A stretch of DNA of 64,000 nt from the NCBI GenBank assembly GCA_017525805.1, contig JAFXSH010000069.1, positions 1 to 64,000 of the forward strand, in the 5' to 3' direction. Positions within the stretch are counted from its first letter, which is position 1, and every line of letters starts with the position of its first letter. Made by a program: the position numbers and the translations under genes. The stretch comes from Clostridia bacterium (lineage in GTDB: Bacteria; Bacillota_A; Clostridia; Christensenellales; Aristaeellaceae). Below are positions 1-6,672 of the stretch, piece after piece. The notes beneath the pieces are model-generated. The model did no database searches and was not told the origin of the DNA. It was given only the letters and a program-made list of their open reading frames with translations.

Positions 1-400
1 GCGGGCGGCCCCCCCGCGCGGGGGCGGGCGGCGAAAAAAGCCCGAAAAGGCGGCCGTGGCGCGGTAGCGGGCGCGGGCGGGCGGCTCGGGGGAAAGCGGA
101 AGCCGGGGCCGGAAAAAGCCGTTTTTTGCGGGCGGGGCGGGCTTTCGGGGGCGGAAACGGGCGGCGCCGGCGCGACGGGCGCGGAAAAAAGCCCCGACGC
201 GGAGGCGGGCGGGGCGGAAAAAGCCGGTTTTCCAGCAATGTTTCCCCGGCGCGTGACGGGTTTTCTTTCCCCGCCCAGCAGTGCGGTGGCTTTTCCGGGC
301 GCAGGCTTCGCGTTACGCGCATATATAGGAAGCTCCTGAAAATCGGTCACTTTTTTTGTGCTTTACGCACAAAAAATCCGCCGAAAAGATTGTGCTTTCG
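1..400. other. GC-rich quasi-repetitive left end, no gene recognised
   Basis: About 300 bases consist almost only of G/C runs interrupted by short A-runs (recurring units such as GCGGGCGG and GGAAAAAGCC). Many G-runs could allow G-quadruplexes. No frame shows a credible protein. A perfect 10-bp hairpin (arms 352-361 and 367-376, TTTTTTGTGC) follows and could act as a terminator in either direction. Nothing else is seen before the promoter-like element at 407. Confidence 0.6.
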
Positions 401-406
401 GTCGGC

Positions 407-436
407 TTGCCTTTTCGGGGCGGCAGAGTGATGAAT
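407..436 (+). promoter_or_regulatory. Promoter-like element, copy 1
   Basis: TTGCCT, a 16-base spacer, then TGATGAAT. The same layout, with similar spacer ends (AGAG), recurs at 2553, 3873 and on the minus strand at 6609 and 15189, always ahead of a gene. Here it precedes the amidoligase. Confidence 0.5.
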
Positions 437-510
437 GTGTCGCGCCGCGGGGAAAGGCCCCCGCGGGGGCCGCGGGCGGGAAAAGCCGCCGGGCAAAGGA
501 GCAAACCGCT

Positions 511-1404
511 TTGAAGAACCAAACTTTCGGTATCGAGGTCGAAATGAACCACATCTCCCGGTCTCGGGCGGCCCGCGTGGTCGCGGACACACTTGGACCC
601 GGTTCGGCGGTCGAGCACACCGGGGGCACCTACGACGCCTGGACGGTGACCGGGCCGGATGGCAGGAAGTGGAAGTGCGTTTCCGATGCCAGCATCGCGG
701 GGGGCCGCGACCAGGGCACCGAGTTTGTGAGCCCGATTTGCCGCTGGGAGGACATCGAAACGGTGCAGGCTTGCATCCGGGCGCTCCGGGACGCGGGGGC
801 ACACGCCGACCCCTCCTGCGGCATCCACGTGCACATCGGGCTGGGCAGGCACACCCCGAAAACCCTCCGGAACCTGGTGAACATCGTCAACGCGAAGGAA
901 GAACTCCTGACCATGGCCCTCCAGATTTCTCCAGAACGCCGCGACCGCTGGTGCGAGGAGGTCGACCCCGGCTTTTTGGGCAGGCTGAACACACAGCGGC
1001 CCACCACCTCTGAAGGCCTGGCCCGGATTTGGTACAACGACCAGAACTGGGAGCGCCACGCACACCAGCACTACGACCCCAGCCGCTACCACCTGCTGAA
1101 CCTCCACGCGGTGTGGCAGAAGGGCACCATCGAATTCCGGGCCTTCAACAGCACCCTTCACGCGGGCGAGGTCAAAGCCTACATCCAGCTCTGCATGGCG
1201 ATTTCCCACCAAGCCCTCACCGTAAGCACAGCCAGCCCGGCCCGCCCGGTCACCGACAACCCCGCGTACACCTTCCGGTGCTGGCTCCTGCGCCTGGGCA
1301 TGAACGGCAAGGAGTTCAAGGCCGCCCGGACACACCTGCTCAAGCACATGCCCGGCAACGCGGCATGGCGGAACGGTGAAGCGACCACCCGCCGGGCTTC
1401 CTGA
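511..1404 (+). CDS. Putative amidoligase (COOH-NH2 ligase fold)
   Basis: Amidoligases of this family (PF12224 type) are predicted to form amide or peptide bonds with ATP, using a fold related to glutamine synthetase and gamma-glutamylcysteine ligase. Visible family features are FGIEVEM at residues 6-12, a GGTYDAW...KCVSDASI segment, CGIHVHIG near 103-110 and GTIEFRAFN near 204-212. These match the metal/ATP-binding acids and the HxH pattern of the fold. The start is a TTG with AAAGGA ten bases upstream; an ATG at 544 would cut the first conserved Glu. The C-terminal stretch CWLLRLG...GKEFKAARTHLL is shared with the proteins at 5631-6578 and 28803-29633. A glutamine amidotransferase and a cyclotransferase lie downstream, suggesting one peptide-modifying pathway. 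Substrate unknown. Confidence 0.85.
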   Translation: MKNQTFGIEVEMNHISRSRAARVVADTLGPGSAVEHTGGTYDAWTVTGPDGRKWKCVSDASIAGGRDQGTEFVSPICRWEDIETVQACIRALRDAGAHADPSCGIHVHIGLGRHTPKTLRNLVNIVNAKEELLTMALQISPERRDRWCEEVDPGFLGRLNTQRPTTSEGLARIWYNDQNWERHAHQHYDPSRYHLLNLHAVWQKGTIEFRAFNSTLHAGEVKAYIQLCMAISHQALTVSTASPARPVTDNPAYTFRCWLLRLGMNGKEFKAARTHLLKHMPGNAAWRNGEATTRRAS

Positions 1405-1581
1405 ACCCGGCGGCGCACACCAGGGAGGGCACAGCTTTGAAATCAACCCGCCTGACGAGCGCCCGGCGGCACCGGGCCGAAACCGGGCACACGAACTGCC
1501 CGGTCGCGGGAAGCCACAGCCGAAGTTCAGCCCCCGAGCTTCCAAATCAAGCAGGGCGCACAGCCCGGAAAGGACACATTT

Positions 1582-1782
1582 ATGATGACCCTTAACCAAG
1601 CAATCGCCTACGGCAAGCACATCGGCGTCCAGTACTACGTGGTCAACCATCACGGATGCATCGTCGGGGGAGCAAAGACACTCGAAGCGGCACAGGAAAT
1701 GAAGCGGCGCTTTGAAATCGAAGACCGCAGGAACCCGTGGACACACGGCACCACCCGATTCACCATCAAGCCCGTCAAGTAA
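1582..1782 (+). CDS. Small hypothetical protein (66 aa)
   Basis: Unrecognised family. The ATG (a second follows at 1585) has GGAAAGGA about six bases upstream, and the 11-bp motif at 1538 lies in its leader. The protein starts with a possible helical segment (LNQAIAYGKHIGVQYYVV) and ends in a basic, Arg-rich tail. No membrane segment, cysteine cluster or catalytic motif is visible. It sits between the amidoligase and a 197-aa unknown, with the same strand and leader style, so it is probably co-expressed. About 180 bases separate it from the amidoligase. Confidence 0.6.
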   Translation: MMTLNQAIAYGKHIGVQYYVVNHHGCIVGGAKTLEAAQEMKRRFEIEDRRNPWTHGTTRFTIKPVK

Positions 1783-1843
1783 GCGCGGGCGGGAACCACA
1801 GCTTTCAAATCGACAGGGCCGAGAGCCCGGAAAGGAACACACC

Positions 1844-2437
1844 ATGAAAAAGCAGGACATCCGCAACGCATACAGCCAGAAGGTCACCGAGCTCCTGAAT
1901 CAGGGGTACACCATTTTCCCGGACACCATGAGCGGTTCGCAGGGCGAAATCGCACACATCGACCTCACAAACGGCTCCGAAATCCTCCGGGTTCTCCTTT
2001 ACCGCGACCACAGCTGGGAACGCGGCGAGGACGGGTACATTGGCGACACCGTCTGCCTGACGGTCGGCAAGGCTGCGCCGGACACCCGGGTCTTCGACAA
2101 CTGGGATGGCACCATCTGGAACAACCGCCTCGAGCCGCGCTTTGAAAACAAGTGGGCTTGGCTTGGAGCTAACCGCCGGAATGACTGGTACGTCAGCATG
2201 GACGAGGGTAAGCGCATCAGCAGGCTCCAGTGGAAACGCTACCGGGCACAGCAGATCGAGCGCCGGGAGACGCTGGGTGACGCTTTCAAATCGGCGGCGC
2301 TGAAGTGGCTCCGGAAACAGCCGCGTATGAAGACCTGCAAGCTGGAAGACATCGAGAAGGTTGAACGGTTCTGGGATCACAACGGCAAACGGAGCTTTGA
2401 GATCACCGCTAAGGGCAAGCGGTACACCATCCGCTGA
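1844..2437 (+). CDS. Hypothetical protein (197 aa)
   Basis: The open frame extends upstream, but the ATG at 1844 has AAAGGA in good position and follows the 11-bp motif at 1801. The protein is soluble and rich in aromatic and charged residues. It has a Trp-rich centre (WDGTIWNN, FENKWAWLGANRRNDWYV) and a basic C-terminal third (LQWKRYRAQQIERRETLGDAFKSAALKWLRKQP) that could bind nucleic acid. No known domain is recognised. Two strong hairpins follow the stop codon, suggesting a transcript end or processing point before the next gene. Confidence 0.6.
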   Translation: MKKQDIRNAYSQKVTELLNQGYTIFPDTMSGSQGEIAHIDLTNGSEILRVLLYRDHSWERGEDGYIGDTVCLTVGKAAPDTRVFDNWDGTIWNNRLEPRFENKWAWLGANRRNDWYVSMDEGKRISRLQWKRYRAQQIERRETLGDAFKSAALKWLRKQPRMKTCKLEDIEKVERFWDHNGKRSFEITAKGKRYTIR

Positions 2438-2446
2438 CAGACGGAA

Positions 2447-2505
2447 GCCGCCAGTCGGCGGCTCCGGGTGAGGGCATCAAACACAGGGTGCCTTCACCCG
2501 GAGCC
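2447..2505. other. Two overlapping, mutually exclusive hairpins
   Basis: GCCGCC (2447-2452) can pair with GGCGGC (2457-2462). Alternatively, bases 2460-2476 pair with 2489-2505 in a near-perfect 17-bp stem. The stems share bases 2460-2462, so only one can form. No U-run follows the long stem, so it is not a standard terminator. Confidence 0.6.
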
Positions 2506-2552
2506 ACAGGCTCCTGAATCAAGAAGGAAGCACATTCCGGCCCACTTTCCAC

Positions 2553-2582
2553 TTGACTTTCCGGGACGGCAGAGTGATGAAT
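2553..2582 (+). promoter_or_regulatory. Promoter-like element, copy 2
   Basis: TTGACT at 2553-2558, a 16-base spacer ending in CGGCAGAG, then TGATGAAT at 2575-2582. The block from TTTCSGG to TGATGAAT is nearly identical to copy 1. It lies 65 bases upstream of the gene at 2648. Confidence 0.55.
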
Positions 2583-2647
2583 CACCTGCTTCGCGGGGGC
2601 CGCGCTGCTTCCAAATCCACGGCGCACAGCGCGGAAAGGAACACAGA

Positions 2648-2932
2648 ATGGAAAAAGTCACAGTCAGGGTCAAGGGCGGCATGGTGACCGAAGTCACGGC
2701 CACCAGCTCCGAAATCGAAACGGTCATCATTGACGAGGACGCTTTCGACCTGCCAGCTTTCCTGCTGGGGGAGATTTATCCGCACATGGATGAGACCGAA
2801 AAAGAAAGCTGGTGCCGCAAAGACGCTGAAGACCTTGTACACGACCTGAAGGCGGAAGGCATCGAAGCCGATGTGGACGAGGTTTACGAAACCATCGCGG
2901 AATACATCCGGCAGGACGCCGAGGCGCTTTGA
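2648..2932 (+). CDS. Small acidic hypothetical protein (94 aa)
   Basis: The ATG at 2648 follows GGAAAGGA and the motif variant at 2607. The N-terminal half reads as beta strands (VTVRVKGGMVTEVTATSSEIETVIIDED). The C-terminal half is a very acidic helical stretch (about residues 40-94) with no cysteine motif beyond a single Cys. The last codons and stop overlap the 11-bp motif at 2926, whose downstream part forms the leader of the next gene 21 bases on. Family not recognised; acidic small proteins in such cassettes are sometimes DNA mimics or anti-restriction factors, but nothing here proves that. Confidence 0.6.
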   Translation: MEKVTVRVKGGMVTEVTATSSEIETVIIDEDAFDLPAFLLGEIYPHMDETEKESWCRKDAEDLVHDLKAEGIEADVDEVYETIAEYIRQDAEAL

Positions 2933-2953
2933 AATCGAAAGGAGAGAACACAA

Positions 2954-3559
2954 ATGTGCATCATCTGCGTATCCAGGAAAGGAATCCGTCAGCCGTCCGA
3001 CAAAACCATCGCCGCCATGTACAGCAGAAATCCACACGGGGCGGGTTATATGTACGCACGGGACGGTAAGGTCATCATCCAAAAGGGCTTCATGGATTTG
3101 GAATCCTACCTCGACGCCCTGCACCGGGAACACTTCACCGCCAGGGACAGCGTAGTGTACCACTTTCGCATCTCGACCCAGGCGGGCGTCAAGCCGGAGA
3201 TGACACACCCGTTCCCACTCACAAATCGGCTGGAACACTGTGAGTACCTGAGCCTTGAATGCGGGCTTGGGGTCGCGCACAACGGCATCATCCAGCTTAC
3301 TACCGATTCCCGCCAAGCGCGGTACAGCGACACGGCCCTGTTCATTACCAGATACTTGGTGAACATCATCAGTTCGCCGGAAGACCTGCGGCGAAAGTCA
3401 ACGCTGGAAACAATTTACCAGCTTGCCAGATCGAAGTTCGCCCTGATGGACACAACGGGATATGTAGCCACGGTCGGTGAGTTCATCAACGAAAGAGGAC
3501 TGCTCTTCAGCAACAACAGCTACTGCATGGAACGGGAATGGACACGCGCCCGGCGGTGA
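2954..3559 (+). CDS. Class II glutamine amidotransferase-like protein
   Basis: The protein begins Met-Cys-Ile-Ile-Cys, giving the N-terminal Cys2 nucleophile of Ntn-hydrolase glutamine amidotransferases, which release ammonia from glutamine. Further family-like features are NPHGAGYMYARDGKV near residues 26-40, YHFRISTQAG near 69-78 and GLGVAHNGII near 103-112, the usual 'HNG' strand. At 201 aa it is a stand-alone amidase domain with no synthetase domain fused. AGGAGA precedes the ATG. With the amidoligase (511-1404) and the cyclotransferase-like enzyme (4331-4774) it fits a system that makes or removes amide bonds, perhaps on gamma-glutamyl substrates. This is inferred from context. Confidence 0.75.
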   Translation: MCIICVSRKGIRQPSDKTIAAMYSRNPHGAGYMYARDGKVIIQKGFMDLESYLDALHREHFTARDSVVYHFRISTQAGVKPEMTHPFPLTNRLEHCEYLSLECGLGVAHNGIIQLTTDSRQARYSDTALFITRYLVNIISSPEDLRRKSTLETIYQLARSKFALMDTTGYVATVGEFINERGLLFSNNSYCMEREWTRARR

Positions 3560-3613
3560 TAAGCCGGGCGGGTTTCCACCCGCGCTTTCAAATCAAAGAA
3601 GGAGGTGCACACT

Positions 3614-3847
3614 ATGCGGTTCATCGACCTGAACGACGACCACACCTACACCCTCGCCGACCTGAAAAAGGAATGGGAGGAACTGCGGGTGGAAGACCCG
3701 GAAAACCACGCGCAGGATTTCAAAACAGAATTCTTTGAAATCCTGATGGCCACCGTCAACGGCAGGAACGACCTCGAAATCATCGGCCCGACGCCCGGCG
3801 AGACCAGCAACATCATCATCCGGCTTCGCACACGGCTTTTGAATTAA
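3614..3847 (+). CDS. Small hypothetical protein (77 aa)
   Basis: AAGGAGG (3599-3605) is placed eight bases before the ATG at 3614. An in-frame GTG at 3605 overlaps that ribosome site and is rejected. The sequence is mixed alpha/beta and acidic in the middle (LKKEWEELRVEDPENHAQDF). It has no cysteine and no membrane segment. The 11-bp motif at 3584 lies in its leader, and two mismatch copies fall inside the gene. Unrecognised family; it probably belongs to the amidoligase cassette. Confidence 0.55.
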   Translation: MRFIDLNDDHTYTLADLKKEWEELRVEDPENHAQDFKTEFFEILMATVNGRNDLEIIGPTPGETSNIIIRLRTRLLN

Positions 3848-3872
3848 GTATGGCTGCGGGCACATAATCTCG

Positions 3873-3902
3873 TTGACTTCCCTGCGGGGAAGAGTGATGA
3901 AT
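3873..3902 (+). promoter_or_regulatory. Promoter-like element, copy 3
   Basis: TTGACT, a 16-base spacer ending GGAAGAG, then TGATGAAT. It has the same spacing as copies 1 and 2 and lies 45 bases before the gene at 3947. Confidence 0.55.
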
Positions 3903-3946
3903 GGAGAGCCCGGCGGGGCTTTCAAATCAAGGAGGAGGAAAAATAC

Positions 3947-4297
3947 ATGATCATCAAGAATACCCCCAAATCGTGGAGACTCGTGAAGCGGCTTTCGGAT
4001 TACCTTCGCAGCGCCACATTTTACTTCAGGCCAATATTGGATAAGGGCTGGAACTGCGGAAAAGACATCCGCTTTGAAATTGCCTCGGTTGGTGATGACA
4101 GCCCGGTCATCATCAGCACAGCGTACACCCAGGCGGGCGGCTTCAGGTTCAAGGTGCGCCTGCTCTCCAATCAAATCGAAGACCCGATCGAACTCATCCG
4201 GCTCAGCCACAGGCTATCGGATAGCGAGTCGGTGCTCGCCCAAATGAAAAACATGATCGAAGAGGCACAGCCGGAAATCTCCGACTGCGAAGCCTGA
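3947..4297 (+). CDS. Hypothetical protein (116 aa)
   Basis: The ATG follows GGAGGAGG (3931-3938) and the motif at 3918. The N-terminal part is basic and helical (SWRLVKRLSDYLRSATFYF). The middle forms likely beta strands (RFEIASVGDDSPVIISTAY) and the end is an acidic helix (ESVLAQMKNMIEEAQPE). No known domain is recognised. It lies 33 bases before the cyclotransferase-like gene, on the same strand, and probably shares its transcript from the promoter at 3873. Confidence 0.6.
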   Translation: MIIKNTPKSWRLVKRLSDYLRSATFYFRPILDKGWNCGKDIRFEIASVGDDSPVIISTAYTQAGGFRFKVRLLSNQIEDPIELIRLSHRLSDSESVLAQMKNMIEEAQPEISDCEA

Positions 4298-4330
4298 CAC
4301 AGCTTTGAAATCCACAGGGGGATAATCAGA

Positions 4331-4774
4331 ATGAAATACATCGCTTACGGGAGCAACATGGTCCGGGAACAGATGGCGTTCCGCTGCCCGGACGCCAAAC
4401 TCATCGGCACCGGATACATCAGCGGAGCCCGGCTGGAGTTTTACCTCCATGCCACAGTTGAAAAGACCGGCGATCAGCGCAACCATGTGCCGGTCGCGGT
4501 CTGGGAAATCAACGACCGCGACGAACGGAGCCTTGACCGCTACGAAGGATACCCCAGCTACTACATCAAAGAACAATGGCCAGTGTGTATGGATGACGGC
4601 TCCGAAATCGAGGGAATGATTTACCTCATGAAAGAGGTTCAATACGCACCGCCATCCAAGAGCTACTACAAGGCCATCGAGGAGGCCTACCGGAAGCTGG
4701 ACCTGTGTTCTCAAATCAACATCATCCTGAAACCTGCGCTGGAGCGGAGCCTTCGGCGGGGAACACACCGGTAA
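4331..4774 (+). CDS. Gamma-glutamylcyclotransferase-like protein (AIG2/GGCT fold)
   Basis: GGCT-fold enzymes cleave gamma-glutamyl amides with release of 5-oxoproline. The N-terminal YIAYGSNM (residues 3-10) is the substrate-binding YGSN loop. LDRYEGYPSYY near residues 70-80 carries the catalytic Glu in the usual DxYEGxPxxY context. Length (147 aa) is normal for the family. It follows the 116-aa unknown and ends 43 bases before a rho-independent terminator. In a cassette with an amidoligase and an amidotransferase it could remove or edit a gamma-glutamyl-type modification; the substrate cannot be read from the sequence. Confidence 0.85.
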   Translation: MKYIAYGSNMVREQMAFRCPDAKLIGTGYISGARLEFYLHATVEKTGDQRNHVPVAVWEINDRDERSLDRYEGYPSYYIKEQWPVCMDDGSEIEGMIYLMKEVQYAPPSKSYYKAIEEAYRKLDLCSQINIILKPALERSLRRGTHR

Positions 4775-4816
4775 GATACCTTCTCAGATACTATCCCCAC
4801 AGGAACACACGAATCC

Positions 4817-4848
4817 AGCCGCTTTCCACTCAGGAAGGCGGCTTTTTT
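4817..4848 (+). terminator. Rho-independent terminator of the amidoligase cassette
   Basis: An 11-bp stem (AGCCGCTTTCC with GGAAGGCGGCT), a five-base loop and six T. It follows the cyclotransferase-like gene. Confidence 0.85.
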
Positions 4849-4885
4849 CCGTTTGGGGCTGGCTTTCAAATACGCGCCGCGTTGG

Positions 4886-5025
4886 GCCCACGTTCGCGCC
4901 TTGCCCGACGGTCGGGTTTTCCCTCGACCCTTGAGGAAAAGCCCGCGACAGGGGCAAACGTGCGCGAACGTGGGCAAACAAGGGAGACCGAAGGCCGACT
5001 AACGAAAGCGATTGCTTGCAATCGC
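4886..5025. repeat. Nested inverted repeats between convergent genes
   Basis: A perfect 14-bp inverted repeat (GCCCACGTTCGCGC, 4886-4899; partner 4962-4975) encloses a second one (about 4913-4922 with 4935-4945) and a short CCCGAC/GTCGGG stem. A separate 8-bp palindrome with a TT centre (GCGATTGC) lies at 5008-5025. The whole 4775-5113 gap has no gene. It could be a structured RNA or a convergent terminator. Confidence 0.55.
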
Positions 5026-5113
5026 CAAGTGTACCCAGCGCCGCGCCGCGGTGATGGGCGCAGAGAAAAAAGCGGCCAGCGCTTTGCTGAACCGCTTTCA
5101 AATCCACAGGGAC

Positions 5114-5638
5114 CTACTTTGCTTTGGTCAGGTGGTCTGCGGCGACCTCTACCGTGTCACCCTTTTCCCGGAACCGCACCACGATTTCCCCGTCGGCAAC
5201 CTGGTACAGCGCCTGGAAGGGCTGATCCCAGATCTGTGTCAGACCAGGGCATTCCCGGATCGCTTCCGATTTCAGGTCTTTGAAATCCACACCGCAGGCC
5301 TTCCACTTCTGAAAGACCCGAATCAGGCGGGGCATATGCTCGGCCTTGATGGTTTTCATTGCTTCCTCGCCGGGTACGGCTTTGAAATCGACGTGGCCCT
5401 GTTCCTCTCGTAAGAATGCCCAGCACTCCAGCGGGAGCGGGTTCTGCATGAAATCCAGCATGGCTTCCGCTGTGCCACAGTCATCGCACACATAGACGCC
5501 ATCCGCATGTCTGCTCAGCGCGTTGGTTGTCAGCGCCGGTTTCATGGTATCCCGCCCGCAACGGGGGCAGGGCATATGTTCGCCCGCTTCCAGCCGGGCT
5601 CTCAAATCCAGCAGGGCTTCCTGAATGTCCTTACTCAT
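5114..5638 (-). CDS. Zinc-ribbon hypothetical protein (174 aa)
   Basis: CPRCG (about residues 24-28) and CDDCG (about 51-55) form a four-cysteine zinc ribbon near the N terminus; the rest is helical and charged. Family otherwise unrecognised. The start codon overlaps the stop of the upstream gene (5631-6578) by eight bases, so the two are translationally coupled. Two copies of the 11-bp motif read in this gene as VDFKA and VDFKD, and a variant reads as LDLRA. It is the last gene of the minus-strand block and ends in the convergent inverted-repeat region. Confidence 0.65.
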   Translation of the reverse strand: MSKDIQEALLDLRARLEAGEHMPCPRCGRDTMKPALTTNALSRHADGVYVCDDCGTAEAMLDFMQNPLPLECWAFLREEQGHVDFKAVPGEEAMKTIKAEHMPRLIRVFQKWKACGVDFKDLKSEAIRECPGLTQIWDQPFQALYQVADGEIVVRFREKGDTVEVAADHLTKAK

Positions 5639-6578
5639 TTCCGTCTGCCTCCTCGGTCATGACTTCCATTACCGCCGCTTCCTGTTCGGCAGTCCTGCGC
5701 TCCCGGCGGATAGCTGTGTACTTTTCCTTGTGCGCCTGCATCTTGTCGTCGTTGGCGAAAGCGCAGTACCCGGTCAGGTGCCTCAGCAGAATCTTCCGCT
5801 CGGCTTTGAAATCCGCGCCGCTGTATCCCAGCCGCTGAAGCCAGGTATGCGCGAGGTACTTCTCGTTCTGTGCGTCAGGTTCTACCTTGTCAGGGAACAC
5901 CCGCGTCGCCTTTACCGCCGCGTCGTAAATCCGGTTCAGCAGATTGGCGTAGGCCGTCCACTTGGTGGGCTCCGTTTCATCGAAGGGAAAGGCCATGGAC
6001 ACCTTGCCGTCCTGGAAATCAAATCCGGTCATCCCTGCGATGGCTTTAGAATCGTCCAGCAGGCTGGTGAAATCCTCCAGGGTTTCCGGCGGCTCTTCCT
6101 TCAACCGTTCGATCAGGATGTCCGGAATGTTCAGGCAGTCGCTCCGGGTCATCCGATTGATGAGGGCTTGCCGGGCGTACAGCATGAAGGTCAGGTTTTT
6201 CAGCTGGCCAACCGTCACATCGTGTGCCGGAATCGTGATCTCCATGCTGGTGACGGGCTCCGCTTCAGAATCGGCAGGCGTTTCCTGCTCGGCAGCGTCC
6301 TCTGTCTCTTCGGAATCCGAAGCCTCGTCATCGGACTGTGCCACGGCAGGGGCCTCCAGATTAGCAGCGATCTCTTCCGGAAGGAGTCCGTTCCTCCACA
6401 GGAAATCGTACAGCGCTGCGAAATCCTCACCGATAATGTTTCCGTCCCGGTCGACAGTGTAATCGCCGACCTGGTAAGCGTAAGTCGGTGCCCGCAGATA
6501 AGTGGAAGTAGTGCCCAGTTCGTCAGCGATGGCCTTTACCAGCGCCTTGCGGTCGTTTGTGTGGGTTTCAATAGTCAT
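5631..6578 (-). CDS. 'Virulence-related' family protein of clostridial mobile elements
   Basis: The N-terminal part (TNDRKALVKAIADELGTTSTYLRAPTYAYQVGDYTVDRDGNI) is typical of a protein often labelled 'virulence-related' in clostridial integrative elements; its function is unknown. A long acidic linker (about residues 80-115, many Asp/Glu/Ser) separates it from a central domain (VTVGQLKNLTFMLYARQALINR). The C-terminal module (TWLQRLGYSGADFKAERKILLRHLTG) is shared with the amidoligase at 511 and the protein at 28803. The promoter at 6609-6638 lies directly upstream, and AGGAGGT precedes the ATG. It overlaps the zinc-ribbon gene downstream. Confidence 0.7.
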   Translation of the reverse strand: MTIETHTNDRKALVKAIADELGTTSTYLRAPTYAYQVGDYTVDRDGNIIGEDFAALYDFLWRNGLLPEEIAANLEAPAVAQSDDEASDSEETEDAAEQETPADSEAEPVTSMEITIPAHDVTVGQLKNLTFMLYARQALINRMTRSDCLNIPDILIERLKEEPPETLEDFTSLLDDSKAIAGMTGFDFQDGKVSMAFPFDETEPTKWTAYANLLNRIYDAAVKATRVFPDKVEPDAQNEKYLAHTWLQRLGYSGADFKAERKILLRHLTGYCAFANDDKMQAHKEKYTAIRRERRTAEQEAAVMEVMTEEADGNE

Positions 6579-6608
6579 GAAGCGTACCTCCTATTCATTT
6601 GGTACGAA

Positions 6609-6638
6609 ATTACTCACTCTAAAAGGCTGGAAAGTCAA
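6609..6638 (-). promoter_or_regulatory. Promoter-like element, minus-strand copy
   Basis: Read on the minus strand: TTGACT (6633-6638), a 16-base spacer ending AGAG, then TGAGTAAT (6609-6616). It has the same layout as the plus-strand copies and drives the 6578-5114 pair. Confidence 0.55.
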
Positions 6639-6672
6639 GCGCTTTTGAATCATTTTTGTTCAACCGGATTCA

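Noticed and set aside
313..1887. 524-codon minus-strand open frame
   Set aside because: Antisense to the amidoligase and the small gene at 1582; composition is that of a GC-rich shadow frame, with no start site or domain.
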